The position numbers and the translations under genes were made by a program. The notes beneath the pieces are model-generated. The model ran no database searches. It saw only the letters and a list, made by a program, of their open reading frames with translations, and had not been told where the DNA came from. Shown in pieces: positions 6,213 to 12,632 of a stretch of 12,713 nt of DNA. The stretch is from contig CALGYL010000047.1 in NCBI GenBank assembly GCA_937934775.1, positions 1-12,713 of the forward strand. Reading direction: 5' to 3'. Origin of the DNA: an uncultured Clostridia bacterium. GTDB lineage: Bacteria > Bacillota > Clostridia > Christensenellales > Aristaeellaceae. The stretch's first letter is position 1; every line of letters begins with the position of its first letter.

Positions 6213-6734
6213 CTAATCCTTATCGCGCGGTGCAAGGATCATGATCATGTTGCGGCCCTCAATCAGAGGGTGACGTTCAACGTTGCCGTATTCCTTGATC
6301 CGCTCGGCGAAATTTTTCATAACCTGAAGACCGATTTCGGAATGGGTAATCTGGCGGCCACGGAAACGGATATTGACCTTGACCTTGTCACCATCCTGAA
6401 GGAACTTGACCGCGTTTTTGAACTTGACGTCGACGTCATGGTCCTCAATGGTCGCGGACAGGCGGACTTCCTTGATGGTGATGATCTTTTGATTCTTTCG
6501 AATCTCACGTTCGCGCTTGGATTGTTCGAAGCGGTACTTGCCATAATCCATCAACTTGCAAACCGGCGGCTTTGCCTGCGGCGCAATCTTGACCAGATCG
6601 AGCTGGCGTTCTTCAGCGAGCTCCATCGCCTGCCGCGTCAGCATGACGCCCAGTTGTTCGCCGTTCTGATCGATCAAACGTACCTCGCGGTCGCGGATCT
6701 CCTCATTAATCATCAGATCGTTGTTGATACCCAT
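6213..6734 (-). CDS. infC: Translation initiation factor IF-3
   Basis: IF-3 binds the 30S subunit and controls start-codon and initiator-tRNA selection. The N-terminal domain is marked by INEEIRDREVRLIDQNGEQLG, and the linker and C-terminal domain by AKPPVCKLMDYGKYRFEQ, IKEVRLSATIEDHD, KVNIRFRGRQI and GRNMIMILAP. The start needs care. ATG at 6732-6734 is only three bases from GGGAGG. An in-frame ATC at 6726-6728 is nine bases from it and aligns with the I of ISKDFIINEQIR, where I recall the B. subtilis factor beginning at a non-AUG codon. ATG is given here (173 residues); the ATC start would give 171. The open frame extends further to 6818 but that part lies in the leader. First gene of infC-rpmI-rplT. 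Confidence 0.98.
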   Translation of the reverse strand: MGINNDLMINEEIRDREVRLIDQNGEQLGVMLTRQAMELAEERQLDLVKIAPQAKPPVCKLMDYGKYRFEQSKREREIRKNQKIITIKEVRLSATIEDHDVDVKFKNAVKFLQDGDKVKVNIRFRGRQITHSEIGLQVMKNFAERIKEYGNVERHPLIEGRNMIMILAPRDKD

Positions 6735-6868
6735 GCACCTCCCAAATCGATTCAGGCAATAAAAAACGGGCGCTCCGCAAAAGCGAACGCCCACACACAA
6801 AACAAGTGTTTCATGCAAACCCGTGCTGGCGTTGCCGCCGGGTGAGAAGCGAGCGCTTCTGCTTTATC
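6735..6868 (-). promoter_or_regulatory. infC leader, candidate L20-responsive attenuator
   Basis: The roughly 135-base leader begins with a hairpin (AGAAGC/GCTTCT, 4-base loop). A CCCG...CGGG element follows, enclosing a GGCG-GCAA-CGCC stem-loop, and the leader ends with an intrinsic terminator before the infC ribosome-binding site. This is the arrangement of the Firmicutes L20 leader, where L20 binding favours premature termination. I infer the same control here; the exact antiterminator pairing was not worked out. Confidence 0.65.
6758..6792 (-). terminator. Attenuator terminator hairpin in the infC leader
   Basis: On the minus strand GGGCGTTCGC, a TTTT loop and GCGGAGCGCCC form a GC-rich stem with a small internal irregularity, followed by GTTTTTTATT. 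It lies 24 bases before the infC start region, so it would stop transcription before the coding sequence unless an alternative fold prevents it. Confidence 0.8.
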
Positions 6869-6874
6869 AAAAGT

Positions 6875-6903
6875 AGTATACCACGCAGGTATGCGTCCGT
6901 CAA
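6875..6903 (-). promoter_or_regulatory. Predicted sigma-A promoter of infC-rpmI-rplT
   Basis: TTGACG (6898-6903) and TATACT (6875-6880) are separated by 17 bases on the minus strand. This strong promoter places the transcript start near 6868 and defines the leader described above. Confidence 0.8.
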
Positions 6904-7163
6904 CTGGAAATTCAAGATTTTACAGCAGTCATGCAGTTTGGCGCGCACGGCGCCGGGTTTGACGATGTCCCGGATCCAAGGACGGAGGAGAAGCGTGACG
7001 AGATTTGAACATTTCACGCCGGACCTGCGTGCGTTCGCGCCGAAATTTTTACGCTGAAGCAATATCCCTAAAATCCGCCCGCCCGCAATACGACATATAT
7101 AACGTACCTATCCATTCTGCGTTTTACCGCTGTACTGGATTTATATACGGAAGAGTCGATTCG
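6904..7163. other. Divergent intergenic region before the GGDEF-EAL gene
   Basis: Between the infC promoter and the GGDEF-EAL start lie about 260 bases with no certain gene. There is a GGCGC/GCGCC stem near 6941-6956 and a 20-codon plus-strand frame (6995-7057, listed separately). AT-rich stretches near 7065-7075 and 7090-7100 could hold a -10 box, but no convincing -35/-10 pair was found. No GEMM-type cyclic-di-GMP riboswitch is recognisable. Confidence 0.4.
6995..7057 (+). CDS. Possible 20-residue leader ORF
   Basis: A GTG codon preceded by GGAGG with a six-base gap opens a 20-codon frame (MTRFEHFTPDLRAFAPKFLR) ending in TGA, about 106 bases before the GGDEF-EAL gene. The ribosome-binding site is better than that of the large gene itself. 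It could be a leader peptide, the remnant of a lost gene, or chance. There is no recognisable family. Confidence 0.25.
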   Translation: MTRFEHFTPDLRAFAPKFLR

Positions 7164-10100
7164 ATGCAGGATATATACTCGTTTATGTTCCTCCTGGTCT
7201 GCGCATTGTGCACCTTCTTGGGGATCTACATCCTGTTGTCCAATACCAGATCCGGCCTGAACATCCTATTCTGGATCATGTGCTGTTGCATGGCGCTTTG
7301 GTCCTTTGGCTTTTCCGTTGCCATCAACGCGCCGTCGCAGTCCATCTGTTTGATCGGACGAAGAATTGCGGCCGGCGGTTGGGCGCTCATCATCAGTTTC
7401 ATCGTTCACTTTATTCTGATCCTTACCGGCGAAAAGCCCATATTGTCCAAACGCTGGGTCTATCCTCTACTGTATGCGCCGGCCGCGGCGAGCTTGTATG
7501 TTTTTTCTCTGTCGAATTACATGGCACCGGTCCAGTATAACCTCGTACTCACCCGGTACGGATGGACAAATCTGGCCGTCAGCAATGGTTGGGGCATCTT
7601 CTACTACGCGTACTGCATCAGTTTCTTCCTGATCGCCTTCTATTTTTTCTGGCGGTGGGGAAGACGTGCTCAGGACGACGTTACAAAACGGCAGGCGCGG
7701 ATGCTTCTGGGCGGCTGGATTGCGGCCATTGTGATCGGCTCTCTGGACATTTTCTTCAACACGATTGTGCCGGGTGCTCATCTGCCGCAAATGGCGCCCA
7801 TCGCGTTTTCTATCCCGCTTTTGATGATCAGCCTTTTCATCCGCAAATATCAGTATCTTCGTGTGGAATCATTGGCCGATTCCGACATCATCCTGGCCAG
7901 CCGGACGCAAAGCACCACGTACAATTATCTCTCCTTCGCGTTTATTGCAGGGGGATTTTTATACTATGCGACCCAGTACATCATGCAGGACGGGAATACG
8001 CTGAAGGAAGTTCTGCTGCCCAGCGCGCTTCTTTTCCTGACGGGCGTTCTGATCCAAATTGTGATCAGATTCAAGTTCAGGCAGCGAATGATGGAGAGCA
8101 TCTACATTGTCGCGGTGGTTGTATCGATCCCGGCGATCATGCTGAACCTTTTGGATTTGGGCAGTGAAACGGTTTGGGCGTATCCATTTATCCTTCTGAT
8201 CTTTGCCATGCTTTTCAGACGCAGCCTTGTGCTCGCCTGTACCACGGTCGTGCTTTTTCTTTCGCAGGTATTGGTGTGGTATTTGCGGCCGTCCGTGACC
8301 GTTCAGGTCAATGCCGACGATTATGGCGGGCGCATCGGACTGCTTGCGATCGGGGTATGGGTTGCGTTTTTTGTGCATAAGGCATATGTGCTCAGGATCA
8401 AGGAAAATGAGCGACAGATCGAAGGCCAAAAGCTGATCGCCGACATTTCCGCCGAGATGGTTTCCGTGGATCTGAACAATCAGAACGAGAAAATCGGCGT
8501 CTTTCTCAGCATGATTGGCAAGCACTACCATGCGGACAGTGTCAGGCTTGTGCCGCGGGCTACGGGAAATGAGAACTTGCCGGAGGATTCCTTGTGGATG
8601 AGCGAGGTGGATTGCCAGAAGCCTATGGGGCATTTGCCTTTTTGCGTTCAGGCTGCGTACACCACGGAGGATTGCCCGGCCCCTGAAACGTCCGCGGGCG
8701 GTACCCCCATACCCGAACCGGCAGGCGCCCACGGCGAGGTGGCCTCCCTGTGCATCCCGATGTCCATGAACGGCGAGGTGTTCGCCCACATTCAGATTGA
8801 ATCGGTCAAGGGCGCCAACATGTGGAAGGAGGATCAGATCCAGAGGCTGAGAATCCTGTCCAATATTTTGGCGGATACCCTGGAGCGGGTTCGCGCAGAA
8901 AACGAAGCGCATTTTCTGGCGTATTACGACCATTTGACGAATCTGCCCAATCGTTCATTGCTCCTGGACCGGCTGCAGCAGGCAATCAACGTGGCGCAGC
9001 GCAGCGAAAAGACGCTGGGCGTGGTTTTTCTGGACCTGGACGGCTTTAAGTCCATCAACGATACCATCGGGCATCAGGGCGGCGACGCGCTGATCCGGGA
9101 GGTTGCGCAACAACTCGTGAAGTGCCTTCGGAAAACCGATACCGTCGCCCGGTTTGGCGGAGACGAGTTTGTGATTGTGGTCAACCAGCTGAACCATCCC
9201 GAGGACATCATCAAGGTGATGGACGCGATCATGGGGATGTTCAGGAGCCCCTTCATTGTGGCGGGGCAGGAGATGTTTATTACTGCCAGCACAGGCGTCG
9301 CCCTGTATCCGCTCGATGGCGCCGATACGTATTCTCTGGTAAAAAGCGCGGACATTGCCATGTATCACGCCAAGGAGAAGGGCAAGAACCAATATGTGCT
9401 GTGTTCTTCCCCGATGCGGGAAGATGTCCATAAAAAGATGCACCTGACCAACGGCCTGTACCGCGTTCTGGAGCGCCAGGAATTGGAAGTATACTACCAG
9501 CCGCAGGTGGATCTGCAGACGAAAAAGATCGTCGGGATGGAAGCGCTTTTGCGCTGGCATCATCCGGAGTTCGGTCTGGTCTCTCCGGGCATCTTCATTC
9601 CGCTGGCCGAGCAGACAGGGCTGATCAACCCCATCGGGGAATGGGTGCTGCTCACGGCCTGCCAGCAAAACAAAGCTTGGCAGCAACTCGGGCTGCCTCA
9701 CTTGCGGGTCGCCGTGAACATCTCGGTCAACCAGTTCAGAAACCCGAAACTGACGGAGCAGGTTCATCGCATTTTGGAAAAAACCGAACTCGATCCCGAG
9801 TATTTGGAGCTTGAGATTACGGAGAGCGTCGCCATCCGGGAGGACGACTACATCGTCACAGTGCTCAATGCGCTGAAACGGCTGAATGTGCAGATCTCGA
9901 TCGACGATTTTGGTACCGGGTACTCGTCGCTCAGCCGACTGAAACTGTTGCCGGTGGACAGACTCAAAATGGATATTCAGTTTGTGCGAGAAATTGAGAA
10001 CAGCGACAAGGACAGAGCGATTTCCAAGGTGATCATCAATCTGGCCAAAAGCCTTGGGATGAAGGTGATCGCCGAGGGTGTGGAGACAGAGGGCCAAATG

Positions 10101-10208
10101 AATTTCTTGAGCCAGAAGATGTGCGACGAGGTGCAGGGTTACTACTACTATAAGCCCATGCCGGCTTCGGAGGTTGAAGCGTTGCTGCGCAGGGAGCCGA
10201 GCAATTGA
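7164..10208 (+). CDS. Membrane GAF-GGDEF-EAL cyclic-di-GMP protein
   Basis: A 1014-residue protein predicted to make and/or degrade cyclic-di-GMP. Residues 1 to about 232 hold seven helices resembling the 7TM module of some histidine kinases. About 250-410 holds another five or six helices. A GAF-like domain spans about 420-583, with a Pro/Gly-rich insertion. The cyclase domain follows (about 590-750) with an intact GGDEF at 665-669 and an inhibitory-site RKTD at 656-659. The EAL domain (about 765-1010) keeps EALLR (793-797), NISVNQF, LELEITES, DDFGTG (914-919), AEGVE (970-974) and the C-terminal Gln of EVQGYYYYKP, so both activities look possible. The ATG at 7164 directly precedes the first helix. 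The frame extends upstream to a TTG at 7005, but that adds an Arg-rich, non-hydrophobic segment and is rejected. The ribosome-binding site is weak (GGAAGAG). Confidence 0.93.
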   Translation: MQDIYSFMFLLVCALCTFLGIYILLSNTRSGLNILFWIMCCCMALWSFGFSVAINAPSQSICLIGRRIAAGGWALIISFIVHFILILTGEKPILSKRWVYPLLYAPAAASLYVFSLSNYMAPVQYNLVLTRYGWTNLAVSNGWGIFYYAYCISFFLIAFYFFWRWGRRAQDDVTKRQARMLLGGWIAAIVIGSLDIFFNTIVPGAHLPQMAPIAFSIPLLMISLFIRKYQYLRVESLADSDIILASRTQSTTYNYLSFAFIAGGFLYYATQYIMQDGNTLKEVLLPSALLFLTGVLIQIVIRFKFRQRMMESIYIVAVVVSIPAIMLNLLDLGSETVWAYPFILLIFAMLFRRSLVLACTTVVLFLSQVLVWYLRPSVTVQVNADDYGGRIGLLAIGVWVAFFVHKAYVLRIKENERQIEGQKLIADISAEMVSVDLNNQNEKIGVFLSMIGKHYHADSVRLVPRATGNENLPEDSLWMSEVDCQKPMGHLPFCVQAAYTTEDCPAPETSAGGTPIPEPAGAHGEVASLCIPMSMNGEVFAHIQIESVKGANMWKEDQIQRLRILSNILADTLERVRAENEAHFLAYYDHLTNLPNRSLLLDRLQQAINVAQRSEKTLGVVFLDLDGFKSINDTIGHQGGDALIREVAQQLVKCLRKTDTVARFGGDEFVIVVNQLNHPEDIIKVMDAIMGMFRSPFIVAGQEMFITASTGVALYPLDGADTYSLVKSADIAMYHAKEKGKNQYVLCSSPMREDVHKKMHLTNGLYRVLERQELEVYYQPQVDLQTKKIVGMEALLRWHHPEFGLVSPGIFIPLAEQTGLINPIGEWVLLTACQQNKAWQQLGLPHLRVAVNISVNQFRNPKLTEQVHRILEKTELDPEYLELEITESVAIREDDYIVTVLNALKRLNVQISIDDFGTGYSSLSRLKLLPVDRLKMDIQFVREIENSDKDRAISKVIINLAKSLGMKVIAEGVETEGQMNFLSQKMCDEVQGYYYYKPMPASEVEALLRREPSN

Positions 10209-10228
10209 CGCGCGCGTCCAAGCGTCCA
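10207..10228. repeat. Small palindrome and direct repeat at the end of the GGDEF-EAL gene
   Basis: GACGCGCGCGTC (10207-10218) is a perfect self-complementary palindrome overlapping the GGDEF-EAL stop codon. GCGTCCA then occurs twice with one base between (10214-10220, 10222-10228). No U-tract follows, so it is not a standard terminator. Function unknown. Confidence 0.3.
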
Positions 10229-10283
10229 GGGATAGAAACAGGCGGCTCGGCGCATTCTTCACGATTGATTGATGGGAGTATAT

Positions 10284-10964
10284 ATGGTCTACCGGGACAT
10301 CCGCGAGGCTTTTTTCCTCGATCGGCCCAACCGCTTCCTCGCGGAAGTGAACATGGATGGAAAAATTGAAATCTGCCACGTGAAGAACACGGGCCGGTGC
10401 GGGGAACTGTTCCTACCGGGCGCGCGGGTGTATCTGGAGCGCTGTGCGTCCGGCGCGAGGAAGACACTGTTTGATCTGGTTGTCGTCAGGAAAGGCGGGA
10501 GGCTCATCAACGTGGACAGCCAGGCGCCCAATCAGGTGTTCCGGGAATGGGTGGAGGATGGCGGTTTCCTGCCCGGCGCGGAGCGGATTCAGCCGGAGTA
10601 CCGGATGCTGAACTCCCGGTTTGATTTCCTGATTGAGCGTAATGGGATCCAAACGGTGGTGGAGGTCAAAGGTGTGACGCTGGAGGAGGACGGCGCGGTG
10701 TTGTTCCCGGACGCGCCCACTGAGCGAGGCGTTAAGCACCTGAAAGAACTGGCGGAGCTTTCACGCGGCGGACTGGCGACGTGCGTCGTGTTCGTCGTCC
10801 AGATGTCCGGGGTCGGTTTTTTCACACCCAACGAGCGGACGCATCCCGCGTTCGGGCAGGCGCTCCGAGAAGCCCGCGCGGCAGGCGTGGGCGTGTATGC
10901 CGTAGATTGCAAGGTGACTCCGGGCGAGATTGTCGCCGGGGAGCGGGTGGAGGTGCGGCTTTGA
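10284..10964 (+). CDS. sfsA: SfsA family DNA/RNA nuclease-like protein
   Basis: SfsA was named for stimulating sugar (maltose) fermentation in E. coli. Structurally the family joins an OB-fold nucleic-acid-binding domain to a PD-(D/E)xK-type nuclease domain. The 226-residue protein shows the family pattern throughout: FLDRPNRFLAEV and HVKNTGRCGELFLPGARVYL in the N-terminal part, RFDFLIE and VVEVKGVTLE (nuclease-type D...ExK), then LFPDAPTERGVKHLKELAEL, VVFVVQM and the C-terminal DCKVTPGEIV. The ATG at 10284 lies five bases after GGGAG. An in-frame TTG/ATG pair at 10269-10274 lacks such a site. It begins 75 bases after the GGDEF-EAL gene and overlaps thpR by four bases, so the two are likely translated together. 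Confidence 0.95.
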   Translation: MVYRDIREAFFLDRPNRFLAEVNMDGKIEICHVKNTGRCGELFLPGARVYLERCASGARKTLFDLVVVRKGGRLINVDSQAPNQVFREWVEDGGFLPGAERIQPEYRMLNSRFDFLIERNGIQTVVEVKGVTLEEDGAVLFPDAPTERGVKHLKELAELSRGGLATCVVFVVQMSGVGFFTPNERTHPAFGQALREARAAGVGVYAVDCKVTPGEIVAGERVEVRL

Positions 10965-11464
10965 GGCTGTTTATCGCGATCAATTTCGACCCGGCCACCA
11001 AGGAGAAACTGCTTTCTGTCCAGCGAAGGCTGGCTGAGAGCGCGATCGGAAATTTCACCAGGCCGGAGAATCTGCACCTGACGCTTTTGTTCCTGGGCGA
11101 GGTGGGGGAGGCGTCGCCGGTGAAGCGCATCTTCTCGGAGCGATTTATCGAGCCCGTGCCCCTGAAATTTGACCGGGTGGGGACATTCCGGAAGGATCTG
11201 TACTGGGTAGGTCTGGCCCCGTGCCCCGCGCTGGATGTGTTGTACAGCGGACTACGGGATGACCTGGCCCTGGCGGGATTCTCCGGGGACTGGGCGGATA
11301 TCCTGTCTCCGCACATTACGCTGGCCAGGGAGGTTTCGCTTCGCGGCCAGCCGGACCTTTCCTTCGAACCATTCTGTATGACCGCGCGGAGGCTGAGCCT
11401 GATGAAGTCCGAACGGGTTCGCGGGGTGCTTACCTATACCGAGATTTTCGGAAAAGCCGTGTAG
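10961..11464 (+). CDS. thpR: RNA 2',3'-cyclic phosphodiesterase (LigT/ThpR, 2'-5' RNA ligase fold)
   Basis: A 167-residue member of the 2H phosphoesterase superfamily. These proteins hydrolyse 2',3'-cyclic phosphate ends of RNA and were first found as a reversible 2'-5' RNA ligase of tRNA halves. Both catalytic motifs are present: HLT at 39-41 (HLTLLFLG) and HIT at 118-120 (SPHITLARE). The N-terminus RLFIAINFD is typical. The start is a TTG at 10961-10963, seven bases after GGAGG and sharing four bases (TTGA) with the sfsA stop. The frame is open upstream to 10781, but that part lies within sfsA and does not resemble the family. Translational coupling to sfsA is likely. Confidence 0.93.
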   Translation: MRLFIAINFDPATKEKLLSVQRRLAESAIGNFTRPENLHLTLLFLGEVGEASPVKRIFSERFIEPVPLKFDRVGTFRKDLYWVGLAPCPALDVLYSGLRDDLALAGFSGDWADILSPHITLAREVSLRGQPDLSFEPFCMTARRLSLMKSERVRGVLTYTEIFGKAV

Positions 11465-11497
11465 TGCCGCGGGAATATTTTGTTTACGATGGAACCC

Positions 11498-11526
11498 TTG
11501 ACACTGTCTGAGCATATCTGTATATT
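11498..11526 (+). promoter_or_regulatory. Predicted sigma-A promoter of the ferredoxin-membrane Fe-S-arsR operon
   Basis: A perfect TTGACA (11498-11503) and TATATT (11521-11526) are separated by 17 bases. This is the strongest promoter match in the window. The transcript would start near 11533, giving a leader of about 25 bases before the ferredoxin ATG. Confidence 0.85.
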
Positions 11527-11541
11527 AGAATATGCTAATAT
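11511..11541 (+). promoter_or_regulatory. Two overlapping palindromic operators over the -10 box
   Basis: Two perfect inverted repeats overlap the promoter: AGCATAT (11511-11517) with ATATGCT (11530-11536), separated by 12 bases, and ATATTAG (11522-11528) with CTAATAT (11535-11541), separated by 6. AT-rich palindromes over the -10/+1 region are typical binding sites of ArsR-family repressors, and such a repressor is the third gene of this operon. Binding is inferred. Confidence 0.65.
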
Positions 11542-11557
11542 GAAAAGGCGGTGTTTT

Positions 11558-11764
11558 ATGGGAATCGGGAGAAAGAAGGCGATGGTAACCGGCGAATGCG
11601 TGGCATGTGGATGCTGCGAAGGGAAATGTCCGCTGAACGCGGTTGAGGTGTACAAGGGCGTGATCGCAAAGGTGGACACAGGGCGCTGCGTGGGCTGCGG
11701 TCGGTGCGCGGATCATTGTCCGGCGCAGGTGATTTTCATCTGTGGGCAGGAGGCAGTCTCATGA
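11558..11764 (+). CDS. 8Fe ferredoxin (two [4Fe-4S] clusters)
   Basis: A 68-residue soluble electron carrier with two classical CxxCxxCxxxCP motifs, Cys14-17-20-24 and Cys44-47-50-54. In each the fourth cysteine is followed by proline; two extra cysteines lie at 19 and 62. It should carry two low-potential [4Fe-4S] clusters and shuttle electrons in the cytoplasm. ATG at 11558 is chosen because it follows AAGGCGGTG and lies about 25 bases after the predicted transcript start. Upstream in-frame codons from 11480 to 11540 fall at or before that start. Its stop overlaps the start of the membrane Fe-S gene by four bases (ATGA), which suggests that the two proteins are made in balance and work as partners. 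Confidence 0.93.
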   Translation: MGIGRKKAMVTGECVACGCCEGKCPLNAVEVYKGVIAKVDTGRCVGCGRCADHCPAQVIFICGQEAVS

Positions 11765-12393
11765 AAAAGCGAAAAAACTGGTGGGATTTCCTGTGGATCG
11801 CATCCTCCGTGTATCTTTTGCTGGGGATTTTCAACATTCTCTTCGCGTGGATCGGCCTCATCTGCTTTTTTATTCCGCTATTCGTGGCGATTTTCGGGGG
11901 CGGCAAACTTTACTGCAACCGGTATTGCGGGCGGGGGCAGTTGTTTGAACTGCTGGGCAGCCGCCTGAAGCTCTCCCGAAATTCGGCGCCCCCCAAGTTC
12001 CTTCGGTCGCGCTGGTTTCGGAATGCGTTCCTCGCCTTCTTTATGACGATGTTTGGCTTGATGCTGTTCGCGACCTGGCGGGTATTTTCAGGCGCGACGC
12101 TGCAGGAAACAGTGACGCTTATATGGGTTTTCCGCCTACCCTGGGAATGGGCGGATACTTCGATGGTGAAACCGTGGGTGGCGCAGTTCGCGTTCGGCTT
12201 CTATGGCGTGATGCTGACGTCCACGGTTTTGGGCCTATTCACAATGGTTCTGTACAAACCGCGTTCCTGGTGCGTATACTGCCCGATGGGCACCATGACG
12301 CAGGGGATCTGCCGGCTGAAGCATGGAAAGGAACGTCCGGATGGAGCAGCGGTCAAAGGAAGTTGCGGATCTGTTGAAGGTTCTTGCCAATGA
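11761..12393 (+). CDS. NapH-like membrane Fe-S protein, four helices
   Basis: A 210-residue inner-membrane protein with four helices (about 11-30, 31-47, 88-108, 141-165). After helix 2 comes CNRYCGRGQLFELLG (Cys52, Cys56), and after helix 4 CVYCPMGTMTQ (Cys171, Cys174). The pattern resembles the Fer4_5 motif of NapH/NosR/CcoG proteins (CxxxCPxG...Q), although the first motif has CG in place of CP. The four cysteines lie on the same predicted face and could hold a cluster or redox pair that exchanges electrons with the co-encoded ferredoxin. The electron acceptor is unknown. The ATG follows AGGAGG by seven bases. The C-terminal 17 residues, which add Cys202 and Cys209, are encoded in a frame overlapping arsR. 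Confidence 0.85.
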   Translation: MKKRKNWWDFLWIASSVYLLLGIFNILFAWIGLICFFIPLFVAIFGGGKLYCNRYCGRGQLFELLGSRLKLSRNSAPPKFLRSRWFRNAFLAFFMTMFGLMLFATWRVFSGATLQETVTLIWVFRLPWEWADTSMVKPWVAQFAFGFYGVMLTSTVLGLFTMVLYKPRSWCVYCPMGTMTQGICRLKHGKERPDGAAVKGSCGSVEGSCQ

Positions 12394-12625
12394 AAACAGG
12401 CTATTAATCCTGTGCGAACTGATCCGAGGGCCCAGGACGGTCGGCGCGCTGAACGCGGTTGCGCCAGGCATCGGCCAGTCCGCACTGTCGCAGCACCTGG
12501 CCATCTTTCGCGCCCATGGGATTGTGGACTGCAAAAAATCGGGTCAGAACGTCACCTACCGGATCGCCGACCACAGAGTTGAAGCGATCATTGAGACACT
12601 GAAGAGGCAATATTGCGACGTGTAA
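12341..12625 (+). CDS. ArsR-family repressor with SqrR/BigR-like cysteine pair
   Basis: A 94-residue winged-helix protein: VLANENRLLILCELIRG (helix 1-2 region), recognition helix around QSALSQHLAIFRAHGIV, wing CKKSGQNVTYRIAD, and a C-terminal dimer helix ending LKRQYCDV. It lacks the CVC arsenic site and His/Asp-rich metal sites. It has Cys25 in LLILC and Cys92 in RQYC, the positions of the redox cysteine pair in the persulfide sensors SqrR, BigR and YgaV, plus Cys64 in the wing. I therefore infer a thiol or reactive-sulfur sensor repressing its own operon. ATG at 12341 follows AAGGA by eight bases; the in-frame ATG at 12323 has no such site. It overlaps the membrane gene by 53 bases. Confidence 0.9.
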   Translation: MEQRSKEVADLLKVLANENRLLILCELIRGPRTVGALNAVAPGIGQSALSQHLAIFRAHGIVDCKKSGQNVTYRIADHRVEAIIETLKRQYCDV

Positions 12626-12632
12626 TGGAAAT

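Noticed and set aside
6735..6818. N-terminal extension of infC to the ATG at 6818
   Set aside because: The extension runs through the attenuator hairpin and adds a Cys/Arg/Phe-rich segment absent from IF-3 proteins, while a ribosome-binding site sits just before 6734.
6811..7062. 83-codon minus-strand frame upstream of infC
   Set aside because: It contains the strong infC promoter and the transcript start, has no ribosome-binding site that stands out and resembles no family.
6904..7163. Cyclic-di-GMP riboswitch before the GGDEF-EAL gene
   Set aside because: I looked for the GEMM conserved core and tetraloop elements and found none.
8955..10379. 474-codon minus-strand frame opposite the GGDEF-EAL gene
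   Set aside because: It is antisense to a clearly coding, motif-complete gene and has no recognisable domain. The similar frames at 7959-8933 and 169-849 are rejected for the same reason.
12341..12625. Arsenic-resistance regulator
   Set aside because: The repressor lacks the CVC-type arsenite site, and no arsenic transport or reductase gene is in the operon.
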